From: DSOI01 sp041394885 | GTDB lineage: Bacteria > Acidobacteriota > Terriglobia > Bryobacterales > Bryobacteraceae | Direction of reading: 5' to 3' | DNA length: 64,000 nt | Assembly: GCA_041394885.1 (NCBI GenBank) | Contig: JAWKHI010000008.1 | Span: 124,001-188,000 of the forward strand | Part shown: in pieces, positions 25,563 to 34,460 of the stretch | Layout: every line of letters starts with the position of its first letter | Position numbering within the stretch: position 1 is the first letter of the stretch | The notes under the pieces: model-generated | The model's database searches: none | Told to the model about the DNA's origin: nothing | The model's input: only the letters and a program-made list of their open reading frames with translations | Made by a program: the position numbers and the translations under genes

Positions 25563-28500
25563 CTAGAATCGGAATCGCAGCGACGCCTGAATGGTCCGCA
25601 TCGCCGCCGTGCCCAAGGGCAACCCGTAGTTCGACGCGTTCACCACCGTTCCCAGCCGCGTGAAGCTCACCGTGTTGAACGCATTGTTGGCTTCCACCCG
25701 GAACTCCATCCGCCGCCGGTCGCTCACGGTGAACGATCGGCCGAGCGACAGGTTCGCCGATAGTCTCCGCGGACCCGGCACTGTATTCCGCGCCGCGTTT
25801 CCGTACCGGCCCGCCGGCGGCAGCGTGAACGCGGCCAGATTGAAGAATCCCGATCCGCCCTCCACCGGTAGGCCCGTCGCATCGGCCCGGCTCGACCCCA
25901 CCACGCCCGTACCGCCCGCGTCGGCCCGATTGCCGAGCACCGTCGCCGTGAGCGGATTCCCCGACGTTGCCGTCACCCCGCCGTTGAGCATCCAGTCCTT
26001 CAGCAAACGCCCGGACCATCCACTCGCCCGGATCGGCGACGCACCATCTCCCACCGGCGATGCCAGCACGAAGAACGTGTTCAGCGCATGCCGCTGGTCG
26101 AAACTCGACAACCCGCGTTCGGCCGCCAGATCCTGGTCATTCTGCACGACCACCCCCTGCCCGCCGCCGTAGGTCGACACGTTGTCGATCGACTTGGCCC
26201 ACGTGTAGAGTGCATTGAACGATACCCCGCGCCGGAACCGCCGCGTCAGCCTTACCTGGCCGGCGTGATAGATCGAGTTGCCTTCCGAGCTGTCGAAGGT
26301 GAACCCCACCGCATTGCCGATCCGGCGGCGCTGCTCGGCCGTCAACGGCGAACCAGGCGGCGCCTGGTTCGGCAGCCGCTGGATGTCGAGCCGCGTGCCT
26401 TTGGTGCCCAGATACCCCAGCTCGAGGATCAGCGAACGGGGAAGATCCTGCTGGATCGACAAATTCCAGGTTTGCGCGTAGCCCACGATGTAGCCCCGGT
26501 CCACCGCATACGTGTTGGTGATCTCTTTCGACGGAATCCCGGTGAATCCGGTGGCCAGAGTGAGCGGCGCGCCGGCGCTCGAGGTCAACTGCAGCGTGTC
26601 CGCGAACGGCGGCTGTTGCGCCAGCCGGCTCGCCGCCTGATTGTAGACCGAGCCATTGAAGTACACGCCGTAGCCCGCCCGCACGCGCATGTTCCGCTTC
26701 GCGAACGGCCGCCACGCCAGCGCCACCCGCGGCGCGACGTTGTTCCTGTCCGGATCGATCAGACCCCTCGAGAACGCGCCCGAATAAGGCCCGATGGCCC
26801 CCGGCGTCACCACCGCCACTCCCGTGAACCCCGGAGCGATGTCCAGGTTCGCCATCCGGCCGTCCCTTTCATACAGCGGCTGCGTGTATTCATACCGCAG
26901 TCCCAGGTTCAGCGAGAAGTTGCCGTTCACACGCCAATCGTCCTGCACGTAAGCGGAATAGCTCGACGCGCGAAAGTTCTGTATCGAGCTGCCGAACCGG
27001 ACCGAACTCGATTGCGGCAAACCCAACAACAGATCCGCCAGATCGAACCCCGTGCCGGCCAAAGCCAGCCCATTGGCGTCGAAAGCGCTAGTCGCCACGC
27101 CGCTGAAGCTGAGCGTTCCACGCCCGTCCTGATCGCTCACGTTGTGCAGCAGGTTGCGCCGGAAGTCAAACCCCATGGAGAGGTTGTGGTTCTTGGGTAA
27201 CACCCAGGTGAGACCGTCGCCGATCGATGCCGATTGATCCAGCCGCTGCGAAGGGCTCGCATCCCGCAGCGCGCCGAAGTTGGTGAACGTCAGGTTGGGC
27301 GGGCCGAAGTTGACCGGGTCCCGCGACGTGCCCTGGATGCCCAACTGGCCGGCTACGTCGGCGCCGTTGGCGAAATAGGGAAGCATCTCACTGCGGTTGC
27401 GGCTGTACCGGAATCGCAGGTTGTTCACCATCGATGGCCGCAAATTGCGCGTCCATCCCAGGTCCAGGCTCGATCCGCTGCCGCTCGAGGTGTCTCGGAA
27501 CTGATACGCCTGCAGCGTCTCGCTGTAGCGCCGCTGCAGGTTGAAATTGAAGGAGAGCCGATTGCGCGCCGTGAGCGTGTGATTCAACCGCAGCCCGAAG
27601 TTATCCGCCGTCTGCGGCACCGATCCCACAAACTGGTAGTTCTGCACCCGGCCCGGCTGATTCGGCAGCGGCACGAACGACAGCAGCGCGGCCGCCGCCG
27701 GATCGATCCGGGACGAAGGAACCACGTTGCCCGGGAATGGCGTGCGCGTCTGTGGATCGTAGATGGCCACCGGGCCACGGCCCAATGACTGCGAGAAATC
27801 GCCCGCCCGCTCGGCCTCCGACGGCACCGTCGCCACGGCGTTGAACGGATTCCGGCTCCGGGTGCCGAAGTAGTTCGCAAAGAAGAATGTCTTCTCGCTG
27901 TCGATCAACTTCGGGATGCGCAACTGCCCGCCGGCGGCGATCCCGAACCGGTAGCGCGAGTAAGCCGCCTTGTCCACCGTCTGCCCAGTGAGCGAATACG
28001 GGCGGGCGTCAAGACCGGAATTGTTGAGAGAAAGCGACGCCATGCCGCGAATGGTGTCCCGTTGCGGCCGCCGGTTCCCGAACGCGCCTACGCCGCGCTG
28101 TCCGAGCCACTCCGGACGCGGCCGGCCGCCCGGTCCAGCGCCCGCGCCGGGTCTCACCCGTCCTCCCGCTCCCGCACGCGCACCCGCTCCGCCCCGTCCC
28201 CTGAAGCCCCCAGGGCCGGCGAATCCGCCGCGTCCGCCCCCCGGACCGCCACCGGGACCGCCCATTCCAGGTCCACCCGGTCCACCGCCAGGTCCACCGG
28301 GCCCACCCGGTCCACCGCCAGGTCCGGCGCCCGGTCCGGCGCCTTGTCCAAAACCCGCCGCTCCGGAACCGCCTTCCCCAGGTCCACCGATTCCGCCCGG
28401 CTGGCCGAAGCCACCACCCGGCGGCCCGAAGCCACCCGGTCCGCCCGGTCCGCCGAACCCGAACTCGGGGCGCTCCGGTTCAATCTGCAGCCCACGGCTC

Positions 28501-28991
28501 ACGCTCCCGTTCACCAGAAAGGACTCGTTGGCGTCCTGCCGCATCGGCTGGAAATCACGCGGTGCCGCCGCCTGGCTCTCGATCGCCGCCAGGAGCTCGT
28601 TCTGCACCGTCTGATTCAAGGCCACGCGTCCAAAGCCGGAGGCTGAGGCGGGTGCGCCGTTGGGGCGTCCGGCCGGGGCCGCCGCCACACGCGGTTTCTC
28701 GGCGACGCCCAGGGTCCATTGCATCGACGCCGCAAGGGCCTTCTCCTGAGCGCCGAACCCGAACATCTCCACCCGGATGGTCCAGCCTTCGCCGCTGAGG
28801 TCATCAAAAACGTAGGCGCCGTCTTCGCCCGTGGAGGTAACCAGCCTTCGTTCGCCTTGCCGCGCGGTCACTGTCGCGCCGGGAATAGGCAGGCCATTTG
28901 CGGTCACCGTGCCCTTGTATGGTTCGGCCGCGATGGCCGCGGCGACGAGGGTCCATGACAGGACTAGGCGCGGAAAGAAAGGTTTCGACAT
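25563..28991 (-). CDS. TonB-dependent (Oar-like) outer-membrane receptor with Gly/Pro-rich insert
   Basis: About 1142 residues from ATG 28991, which gives a clean signal peptide (MSKPFFPRLVLSWTLVAAAIAA). Residues ~25-95 are a carboxypeptidase-regulatory-like domain (KGTVTANGLPIPGATVTARQGER). Residues ~175-305 are an extreme Gly/Pro-rich low-complexity region. The rest is plug and beta-barrel: KTFFFANYFGTRSRNPFNAV, FPGNVVPSSRIDPAAAALL, RLNHTLTARNRLSFNFN and LRYEYTQPLYERDGRMANLD are typical of the Oar/TonB family. The C-terminus SLRFRF ends in Phe, as in barrel proteins for BAM. Substrate unknown; likely peptide or polysaccharide-derived ligand uptake or protein secretion. Leads the two-gene operon with the VWA protein. 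Confidence 0.9.
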   Translation of the reverse strand: MSKPFFPRLVLSWTLVAAAIAAEPYKGTVTANGLPIPGATVTARQGERRLVTSTGEDGAYVFDDLSGEGWTIRVEMFGFGAQEKALAASMQWTLGVAEKPRVAAAPAGRPNGAPASASGFGRVALNQTVQNELLAAIESQAAAPRDFQPMRQDANESFLVNGSVSRGLQIEPERPEFGFGGPGGPGGFGPPGGGFGQPGGIGGPGEGGSGAAGFGQGAGPGAGPGGGPGGPGGPGGGPGGPGMGGPGGGPGGGRGGFAGPGGFRGRGGAGARAGAGGRVRPGAGAGPGGRPRPEWLGQRGVGAFGNRRPQRDTIRGMASLSLNNSGLDARPYSLTGQTVDKAAYSRYRFGIAAGGQLRIPKLIDSEKTFFFANYFGTRSRNPFNAVATVPSEAERAGDFSQSLGRGPVAIYDPQTRTPFPGNVVPSSRIDPAAAALLSFVPLPNQPGRVQNYQFVGSVPQTADNFGLRLNHTLTARNRLSFNFNLQRRYSETLQAYQFRDTSSGSGSSLDLGWTRNLRPSMVNNLRFRYSRNRSEMLPYFANGADVAGQLGIQGTSRDPVNFGPPNLTFTNFGALRDASPSQRLDQSASIGDGLTWVLPKNHNLSMGFDFRRNLLHNVSDQDGRGTLSFSGVATSAFDANGLALAGTGFDLADLLLGLPQSSSVRFGSSIQNFRASSYSAYVQDDWRVNGNFSLNLGLRYEYTQPLYERDGRMANLDIAPGFTGVAVVTPGAIGPYSGAFSRGLIDPDRNNVAPRVALAWRPFAKRNMRVRAGYGVYFNGSVYNQAASRLAQQPPFADTLQLTSSAGAPLTLATGFTGIPSKEITNTYAVDRGYIVGYAQTWNLSIQQDLPRSLILELGYLGTKGTRLDIQRLPNQAPPGSPLTAEQRRRIGNAVGFTFDSSEGNSIYHAGQVRLTRRFRRGVSFNALYTWAKSIDNVSTYGGGQGVVVQNDQDLAAERGLSSFDQRHALNTFFVLASPVGDGASPIRASGWSGRLLKDWMLNGGVTATSGNPLTATVLGNRADAGGTGVVGSSRADATGLPVEGGSGFFNLAAFTLPPAGRYGNAARNTVPGPRRLSANLSLGRSFTVSDRRRMEFRVEANNAFNTVSFTRLGTVVNASNYGLPLGTAAMRTIQASLRFRF
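28077..28469 (-). repeat. Low-complexity Gly/Pro-rich coding repeat inside receptor gene
   Basis: About 130 codons of GGPGGPGG-, GPGAGPGGG- and ARAGAGGR-like units in the receptor. DNA units such as ccaggtccaccgg and ccggtccaccgcc recur imperfectly. Probably a flexible linker between the carboxypeptidase-like domain and the barrel. The repeat is coding, not CRISPR-like: units are degenerate and have no spacers. Confidence 0.85.
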
Positions 28992-29108
28992 TCGCTCTGT
29001 CCGGTTAGACGACGTCTTTCCCGCGAAAGTAATTGTCCCGGACGGCGATACGCCCAACTTAACAAAACGTTACGGCCCGGCCGGGTCGGCTGGCATGCCG
29101 GGCCCCGG

Positions 29109-29495
29109 TTACGGGCGCGGTAGGTACGCCACGCAGTCGATTTCCACCTTCATCTGCTTATTCGCAAACTTGGTCTCCACCGTCGTGCGCGTCGGCTTCG
29201 CTTCGCCGAAAAACTCGCCATACACTTCGTTCATCGCCCCGAAGTCGTCGCCGTCGCGAAGAAACACTCCGCACCGCACCACATCGGACAGCGACGCGCC
29301 GCAGCCTTCGAGGATGCGCCGGATGTTGTTGAGCACCACACGCGTCTCATGACGAATGTCGCCGAGCGAAAACTGGTTCGTCTCCGGATCGATCGGCCCC
29401 TGCCCGGAGACGAAAATGAAGTCTCCGGCGCGGACGGCCGGCGAATAAGGGCCCCGCGGTACCGGCACTCCCGGCGGCGAGATTCGTTCTATCAT
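29109..29495 (-). CDS. RidA family (reactive enamine/imine deaminase)
   Basis: 128 residues, full length for RidA. Signatures: GPYSPAVRAGDFIFVSGQGPIDPET, an ETRVVLNNIRRILEGCGASLSDVV helix, and the C-terminal PTRTTVETKFANKQMKVEIDCVAYLP. The usual substrate-binding Arg (in 'RxxVxV') is a Thr-Thr here (TRTTVE), so deaminase activity on 2-aminoacrylate is not certain. The ATG overlaps the stop of the NYN-domain gene by ATGA. Confidence 0.88.
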   Translation of the reverse strand: MIERISPPGVPVPRGPYSPAVRAGDFIFVSGQGPIDPETNQFSLGDIRHETRVVLNNIRRILEGCGASLSDVVRCGVFLRDGDDFGAMNEVYGEFFGEAKPTRTTVETKFANKQMKVEIDCVAYLPRP

Positions 29496-30910
29496 GAGGT
29501 CTTCCTTCGCGACGGGGCCTTCTTGGTGGCGGATTTGCGCGGCGCCGCTTTCTTGCGCGCCCGCGGCGACACCGGTTTCGGATCCGGCTCGAAGATCGTC
29601 GGCTGGCCTTCCACGATCGGCTGCCGCTCGTCATACTCGTGCGGCTTGTCGTCCTCGCTCATTGGTGGCGGGGCCGGCGGATAGAACTCCGCGCCCAGAT
29701 ACACGATCAGCCCGCGTTCTTCGTCCGGCTCCAGACGCACCACCGTCCGGTCCTGGGCGAAGTTCAGCAGATGATTGAATTCCTGGAAGCCGTATTTGCG
29801 CCAGTTCAGATCCGGCTTCTCTTCGCCTACCCAAACCTGCAGTTGCTCTGCCGCCACGCCGTCTTCCATGTCCAGGCGGTGGTCTTCGAGTACGTCACGC
29901 AGATTGGGAAGCGCGTCCTCGGGCCGCAACTGGATCTTATCGGGCGAATGCGTCCGCTTGCGCTCGATCACATAGCGACCGCCGGACCCGCTCACGTGCA
30001 CGTAGTCCGCCTTCTTCAGCAGGTCCACGAATTCGGAGAAGCTTCGTGCGCCGTACGCCTTCTCGTTGAACGAGGGCGACAACTGGAGCATGGTCGATTT
30101 CAACAGCCCCAACTGCGGCTGCACCGCGCGGCGCTCCAGCACTTCGAGCGCGCGCTCCACCATCGGTAGCGCCTGGCTCAGATCGAGGGGCGCTGGACGG
30201 TCGCGCCCGCCTCCCCCGCCGCCGCCACCCTTGGGACGCTGGTCCTGGCGGTCGGGACGGTCCTGCCGTTCCGGACGGTCTTGCCTCTCGGGCCGGTCCT
30301 GCTGTTGCCGTTCCGGACGGTCTTGACGGTCGCCGGCGGCCGGCTCGGGCCGCTCCTGGGATCGCTCCTGACGGTCGCCATCGGGCCGGTCGCGATCCCG
30401 GTCTCCGCGCCGCGATTGCTGTTGCGGCCGCGTCACCGGCATATCGTCGAGCATGGACTCGTAGCTGATGAACTCGTGGCAGTTCTGCTGCAGAATCGTC
30501 GAGGTAAAGGCCTTCCCGCCGACAATGAACACCGTCTTGCCGTATTCCTTCAACTTGTTCACCAGCGGGATGAAGTCACTGTCTCCGCTCACGATCGCGA
30601 ACGCGTTCACGTGCGGATGGGTGAAGGCCATCTCCATCGCGTCCAGCGCCAGATTGATATCGGCGCCGTTCTTGTCCCCGCGCGGCGACGGGATCCGCTG
30701 CACCATCTGGACGGCGTTCTCCGCCATCTGCCGTGTTGCCGGTTCCTGGCGGCCCCAGTTCGCATACGCGAACTTCGCCACGATCACCCCGCGTTCTTTC
30801 AATGCATCGAGCACCGGCGCCACGCGAAACTCACGCCGCAACGTGCTCTTTACGCCGATTTCTATGTTGTCGTAGTCGACGAAAACGGCGATGTTCAGTT
30901 TTTCATTCAT
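29492..30910 (-). CDS. NYN-domain nuclease with LOTUS/OST-HTH domains
   Basis: 472 residues. The N-terminal NYN (LabA/DUF88, PIN-like) domain has its acidic metal-site residues visible: NIAVFVDYDNIEI, GADINLALDAME and FAIVSGDSDFIPLVNKLKEYGK. Residues ~165-240 are a charged linker of RDRPERQ-type repeats with a poly-Gly run. Two OST-HTH/LOTUS-like segments follow (QPQLGLLKSTMLQLSPSF...ARSFSEFVDLLKKADYVHV, and LNWRKYGFQEFNHLLNFAQDRT). The C-terminus is Lys/Arg-rich, nucleic-acid-binding in character. Resembles bacterial NYN-LOTUS proteins predicted to act in RNA metabolism. Co-translated with ridA; a B12-domain gene lies 48 bases upstream. Confidence 0.88.
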   Translation of the reverse strand: MNEKLNIAVFVDYDNIEIGVKSTLRREFRVAPVLDALKERGVIVAKFAYANWGRQEPATRQMAENAVQMVQRIPSPRGDKNGADINLALDAMEMAFTHPHVNAFAIVSGDSDFIPLVNKLKEYGKTVFIVGGKAFTSTILQQNCHEFISYESMLDDMPVTRPQQQSRRGDRDRDRPDGDRQERSQERPEPAAGDRQDRPERQQQDRPERQDRPERQDRPDRQDQRPKGGGGGGGGRDRPAPLDLSQALPMVERALEVLERRAVQPQLGLLKSTMLQLSPSFNEKAYGARSFSEFVDLLKKADYVHVSGSGGRYVIERKRTHSPDKIQLRPEDALPNLRDVLEDHRLDMEDGVAAEQLQVWVGEEKPDLNWRKYGFQEFNHLLNFAQDRTVVRLEPDEERGLIVYLGAEFYPPAPPPMSEDDKPHEYDERQPIVEGQPTIFEPDPKPVSPRARKKAAPRKSATKKAPSRRKTS

Positions 30911-30958
30911 GTTACTTGCTATTCCAATGTCTGGTTACTTCTCTGTGGCATCGGGCGC

Positions 30959-31360
30959 TCATGCGTTCTGCGCAACGGCGGAACGGATGAACTCCACGAT
31001 CCCCTCGAGCGGCGCCCCCGGCTGGAATACGGCCGCGACGCCTGCTTTTCGCAGTGCCGCCGCATCCTCATCCGGAATGATTCCACCCACCACCACCACC
31101 ACGTCCTTCATCTCGCGTTCGGCCAGCAACTCCATCAGCCGCGGCACAATCGCGTTGTGCGCGCCCGACAAAATCGACAGTCCGATCACTTGCACGTCTT
31201 CCTGAAGAGCCGCGTTCACGATCATCTCCGGCGTCTGCCGCAGACCGGTATAGATCACTTCCATTCCGGCGTCCCGCAACGCACGGGCGATCACTTTCGC
31301 GCCCCGATCGTGTCCGTCCAGGCCTGGTTTTGCAACGAGGACCCGGATGCGTGGTTCCAT
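30959..31360 (-). CDS. Cobalamin-binding small subunit of methylmalonyl-CoA mutase type
   Basis: 133 residues from ATG 31360. The complete B12-binding domain is present: KPGLDGHDRGAKVIARAL (DxHxxG), GLSILSGAHN (SxL) and VVVVVGGIIPDED (GG). The size equals stand-alone mutase C-terminal subunits. It would rearrange (R)-methylmalonyl-CoA/succinyl-CoA together with a catalytic subunit; that subunit is not in the window. Probably transcribed with the NYN and ridA genes. Confidence 0.9.
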   Translation of the reverse strand: MEPRIRVLVAKPGLDGHDRGAKVIARALRDAGMEVIYTGLRQTPEMIVNAALQEDVQVIGLSILSGAHNAIVPRLMELLAEREMKDVVVVVGGIIPDEDAAALRKAGVAAVFQPGAPLEGIVEFIRSAVAQNA

Positions 31361-31501
31361 TCTTCGCTTCCGGTGAGAGATTCCGGCTTGCCGCAAGGCG
31401 GCCGGAGAGGCTAGTTCGCTCTAGCCTCATTATACGCGCAAAACTCCTCGCGTATTCGCCTGCCCTCCCACAGGCCCTTCGACGCTACAATGTGGAGAAC
31501 A

Positions 31502-32359
31502 ATGACCAACGCAAGCGGTCCCCGGATCGCCATCATCGGCGCCGGTAACATTGGCGCCGCTCTACTGGGGGGAATCGTCAACGGCGGTGTCACTCCGCCC
31601 TCGCACCTCATTGCCACTGTGCAATCCAAGGAGCGGCAAGCCGAGCTTACCCTCCGGCATCCCGGCGTCAAGATCACTTGCGGCGGCAATCTGGAGGCCT
31701 GCGAGACCTCCGATGTGGTCATCCTCGCCGTCAAGCCGCACGCCATCAATCACGTCCTCGAGCAAATTCGCTGGGGGCTGCGCGAATCCAGGATCCTCGT
31801 TTCTCTCGCCGCCGCCTACCCCATGCAACTCATCGAGAATGTCGTCGGACGGCACCTGCCCGTGTTCCGCGCCATGCCGAACATCCCCGTGGTGGTGGAA
31901 GAAGGCGCCACATCCATCGCCGCCAACGCGCATGCCAAGATCGAGCAGCGCGAAGTCGTGGATCGTATCTTTCGCTCGGTGGGCGTGGCTTGCTGGGTGG
32001 AAGAGGACCAACTCCACGCCGTCACCGCGCTCTCCGGAAGCGGACCTGCCTATATTTATATGGTCATTGAGGCCATGATCGCTGGCGGACTCAAAATGGG
32101 CCTCTCCCACGAAACTGCCACCCGCCTCGCCGAACAAACGGTCCTGGGCGCCGCCAAGCTTGTTCGCGAAACCATGCTCCATCCCGCCGTGCTTCGGGAT
32201 CAGGTGGTTACTCCCGGCGGCGTCACCATCTCCGCCATCCACGAACTCGAGAAGCACGGCCTCCGGTCCATGCTGATCTCGGCGGTGGAAACGGCTACCA
32301 ACCACTCGCGAGTGATGACCGATCGCATCGTCGAAGCCAACAAACCCTCCGAACAATGA
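31502..32359 (+). CDS. proC: Pyrroline-5-carboxylate reductase
   Basis: 285 residues from ATG 31502, chosen because GGAGA lies just upstream; an ATG at 31490 is in frame. Rossmann motif AIIGAGNIGAALLGG, NADPH contact VKPH, and the C-terminal dimer signature ALSGSGPAYIYMVIEAM...TPGGVTISAIHELEKHGLRSM. Catalyses the last step of proline synthesis, reducing pyrroline-5-carboxylate. Its stop overlaps the M3 peptidase start. Confidence 0.95.
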   Translation: MTNASGPRIAIIGAGNIGAALLGGIVNGGVTPPSHLIATVQSKERQAELTLRHPGVKITCGGNLEACETSDVVILAVKPHAINHVLEQIRWGLRESRILVSLAAAYPMQLIENVVGRHLPVFRAMPNIPVVVEEGATSIAANAHAKIEQREVVDRIFRSVGVACWVEEDQLHAVTALSGSGPAYIYMVIEAMIAGGLKMGLSHETATRLAEQTVLGAAKLVRETMLHPAVLRDQVVTPGGVTISAIHELEKHGLRSMLISAVETATNHSRVMTDRIVEANKPSEQ

Positions 32360-34389
32360 GTACCAATCCGCTTCTCCACCCCGCGTTTGAAATCCCGTTT
32401 GACCGTATTCGCGCCGAACACGTGGAACCGGCCGTCCGCGAGCTTATCGAGCAAGCCGGGCAGCGCATCGAGCGAATCGCGGCCAACTCCGCACCGCGCA
32501 CCTACGCCAACACCCTGGACGAGTTTGACCGCGTGACCTCCGATCTCGATACGGCGATCGCCATCGTGCGCCACATCGAGAATGTCGCCACCACCCCCGA
32601 GTTCCGCCAAGCCTACAACGCCATCGAACCGCTTGCCAGCGCCTTCTACACGCGCATTCCGCTGCACGACGGCCTGTGGCGAGCCATACAGTCGTTCGCC
32701 GCCACTCCGGAGGCTGCCGCCCTCACCGGCGCGCGAAAACGATTCCTGAAAAAGACGATCGATAACTTCCGCCGCCACGGCGCCGGGCTCCCGCCGGATC
32801 GCAAAGCCGAACTCGAAAAGCTGGACGTCGAGCTCTCCCGCACCGCCACCAAATTCGCCGAAAACGTCCTCGACGACACCAACGCCTGGGAACTCATCGT
32901 CGAAGACGAATCGAAACTCGCCGGTCTTCCCCCCACCGCGCTCACCATGGCGCGCGAAAGCGCCAAGACGAAAGGGCGCGATGGCTGGCGCTTCACCCTG
33001 CAACAGCCCAGCTATCTGGCCGTGCTCACCTACCTCGACGATGCTTCCATCCGCGAAACGATGTACCGCGCCTACCAGACGCGGGCCTCCCGCGGCGAGC
33101 ACGCCAACGGACCCAACATCGCCCGCATTCTCCAACTGCGTCAGGAAAAGGCCGCCCTGCTCGGCTATGACGGGTTTGACTCTCTGATCCTCGAGGACCG
33201 CATGGCCCACGATGGCGCCCGCGCGGTCGCCTTTCTCGAGGACCTGCAGCGCAAGACCCAGCCCTTCTTCGAACGCGAAAACGCCGAACTCCAAGCCTTC
33301 CGCCGCGAAATCGAAGGCCCCGACGCGCCGGCGCTGGAGCCCTGGGACATCGGCTATTATGCCGAAAAGCTGCGCAAGGCTAGGTACGACTTCGATGAGG
33401 AAATGCTCCGGCCCTACTTCCCGCTGGACCGGGTCCTGGCCGGCCTTTTTCAACTCGTCGAAACCTTGTTCGGTGTCCGTGTGAACGAGAAGCCCGGCGC
33501 CCCCGGCTGGGATCCGGGCGTCCGCTTCTACCACTTGCTCGACGGAGACGGATCCCTTCTCGGCGGCTTCTACGCCGACTGGTACCCCCGCGAGAACAAG
33601 CGTCAGGGCGCTTGGATGGACGCTTTCATTGTCGGCGGCCCCCGCGATGGCGTCTTCCACCCGCACCTCGGGCTCATGTGCGGCAACATGACCCCGCCGT
33701 CGGAAGGCCGTCCCGCCCTGCTGACCCATCGCGAAGTGGAGACCGTGTTTCATGAGTTCGGCCACCTGCTGCATCACTTGTTGAGCAAGGTGGAGGTCCG
33801 GTCCCTGGCCGGCACCAGCGTTCCGTGGGACTTCGTCGAGCTGCCCTCCCAGATCATGGAAAACTGGTGCTGGGAACGCCAGTCGCTCGACCTGTTCGCC
33901 CGCCATTGGGAAACCGGCGAACCGCTTCCGGACGACCTGTTCCGCCGCTTGAACGATGCCCGCACGTTCCGCGCCGCCAACGCCCAGATGCGCCAGTTGA
34001 GTTTCGGATTCGTGGACCTGCTGCTCTACCGCGACTATCGGCCCGAACGCGACGGTGACCCGGTCGCCTGGGGCCGCTCCATCCTGCAGCGTTTCTCCGC
34101 GGCCAGGCTTCCTGACGATCACGCCATGCTGTGCTCGTTTACTCACCTGTTTGCCAACGCGGTGGGTTACGCCGCCGGGTATTATTCCTATAAGTGGGCC
34201 GAGGTGCTCGACGCCGATGCGTTCACGCGCTTCCGCCGGGAAGGCGTCTTCTCGCCCCAGGCCGGAGCGGCCTTCCGCGAGTGCATCCTCTCGCAGGGCG
34301 ACAGCGACGATCCAGCCGAGTTGTATCGGCGGTTCATGGGCCGCGATCCCGATCCCGCCGCGCTGCTCGAACGCGCCGGCCTCGTCTAA
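32356..34389 (+). CDS. prlC: M3 family oligopeptidase (oligopeptidase A-like)
   Basis: 677 residues, the normal length for OpdA/Dcp. The zinc site is VFHEFGHLLHHLL (HExxH), with the downstream glutamate expected in SQIMENW. Other family segments: NPLLHPAFEIPFDRIRAEHVEPAV at the N-terminus and VGYAAGYYSYKWAEVLDADAF near the C-terminus. A cytosolic zinc endopeptidase that degrades short peptides and cleaved signal peptides. Co-translated with proC (ATGA). Confidence 0.94.
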   Translation: MSTNPLLHPAFEIPFDRIRAEHVEPAVRELIEQAGQRIERIAANSAPRTYANTLDEFDRVTSDLDTAIAIVRHIENVATTPEFRQAYNAIEPLASAFYTRIPLHDGLWRAIQSFAATPEAAALTGARKRFLKKTIDNFRRHGAGLPPDRKAELEKLDVELSRTATKFAENVLDDTNAWELIVEDESKLAGLPPTALTMARESAKTKGRDGWRFTLQQPSYLAVLTYLDDASIRETMYRAYQTRASRGEHANGPNIARILQLRQEKAALLGYDGFDSLILEDRMAHDGARAVAFLEDLQRKTQPFFERENAELQAFRREIEGPDAPALEPWDIGYYAEKLRKARYDFDEEMLRPYFPLDRVLAGLFQLVETLFGVRVNEKPGAPGWDPGVRFYHLLDGDGSLLGGFYADWYPRENKRQGAWMDAFIVGGPRDGVFHPHLGLMCGNMTPPSEGRPALLTHREVETVFHEFGHLLHHLLSKVEVRSLAGTSVPWDFVELPSQIMENWCWERQSLDLFARHWETGEPLPDDLFRRLNDARTFRAANAQMRQLSFGFVDLLLYRDYRPERDGDPVAWGRSILQRFSAARLPDDHAMLCSFTHLFANAVGYAAGYYSYKWAEVLDADAFTRFRREGVFSPQAGAAFRECILSQGDSDDPAELYRRFMGRDPDPAALLERAGLV

Positions 34390-34405
34390 AGTCCTCGTCT
34401 AAAGT
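34380..34405. repeat. 13-bp tandem duplication over the M3 peptidase stop
   Basis: cctcgtctaaagt occurs twice in tandem (34380-34392 and 34393-34405). The first copy contains the TAA stop of the peptidase. It looks like a recent replication slip; the reading frame is unaffected. Confidence 0.9.
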
Positions 34406-34460
34406 AAAGATAAAGTGTAGCGGCGCGGCCAAGGGTCACGCCGATGCTATCCTCCGAGAT

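Noticed and set aside
26088..27200. Long plus-strand ORF opposite the TonB receptor
   Set aside because: Antisense shadow of a strongly supported receptor gene; Arg/Pro/His-rich with no domain.
28150..28470. CRISPR-like short repeats
   Set aside because: Degenerate Gly/Pro codons of the receptor gene; no unique spacers of even length.
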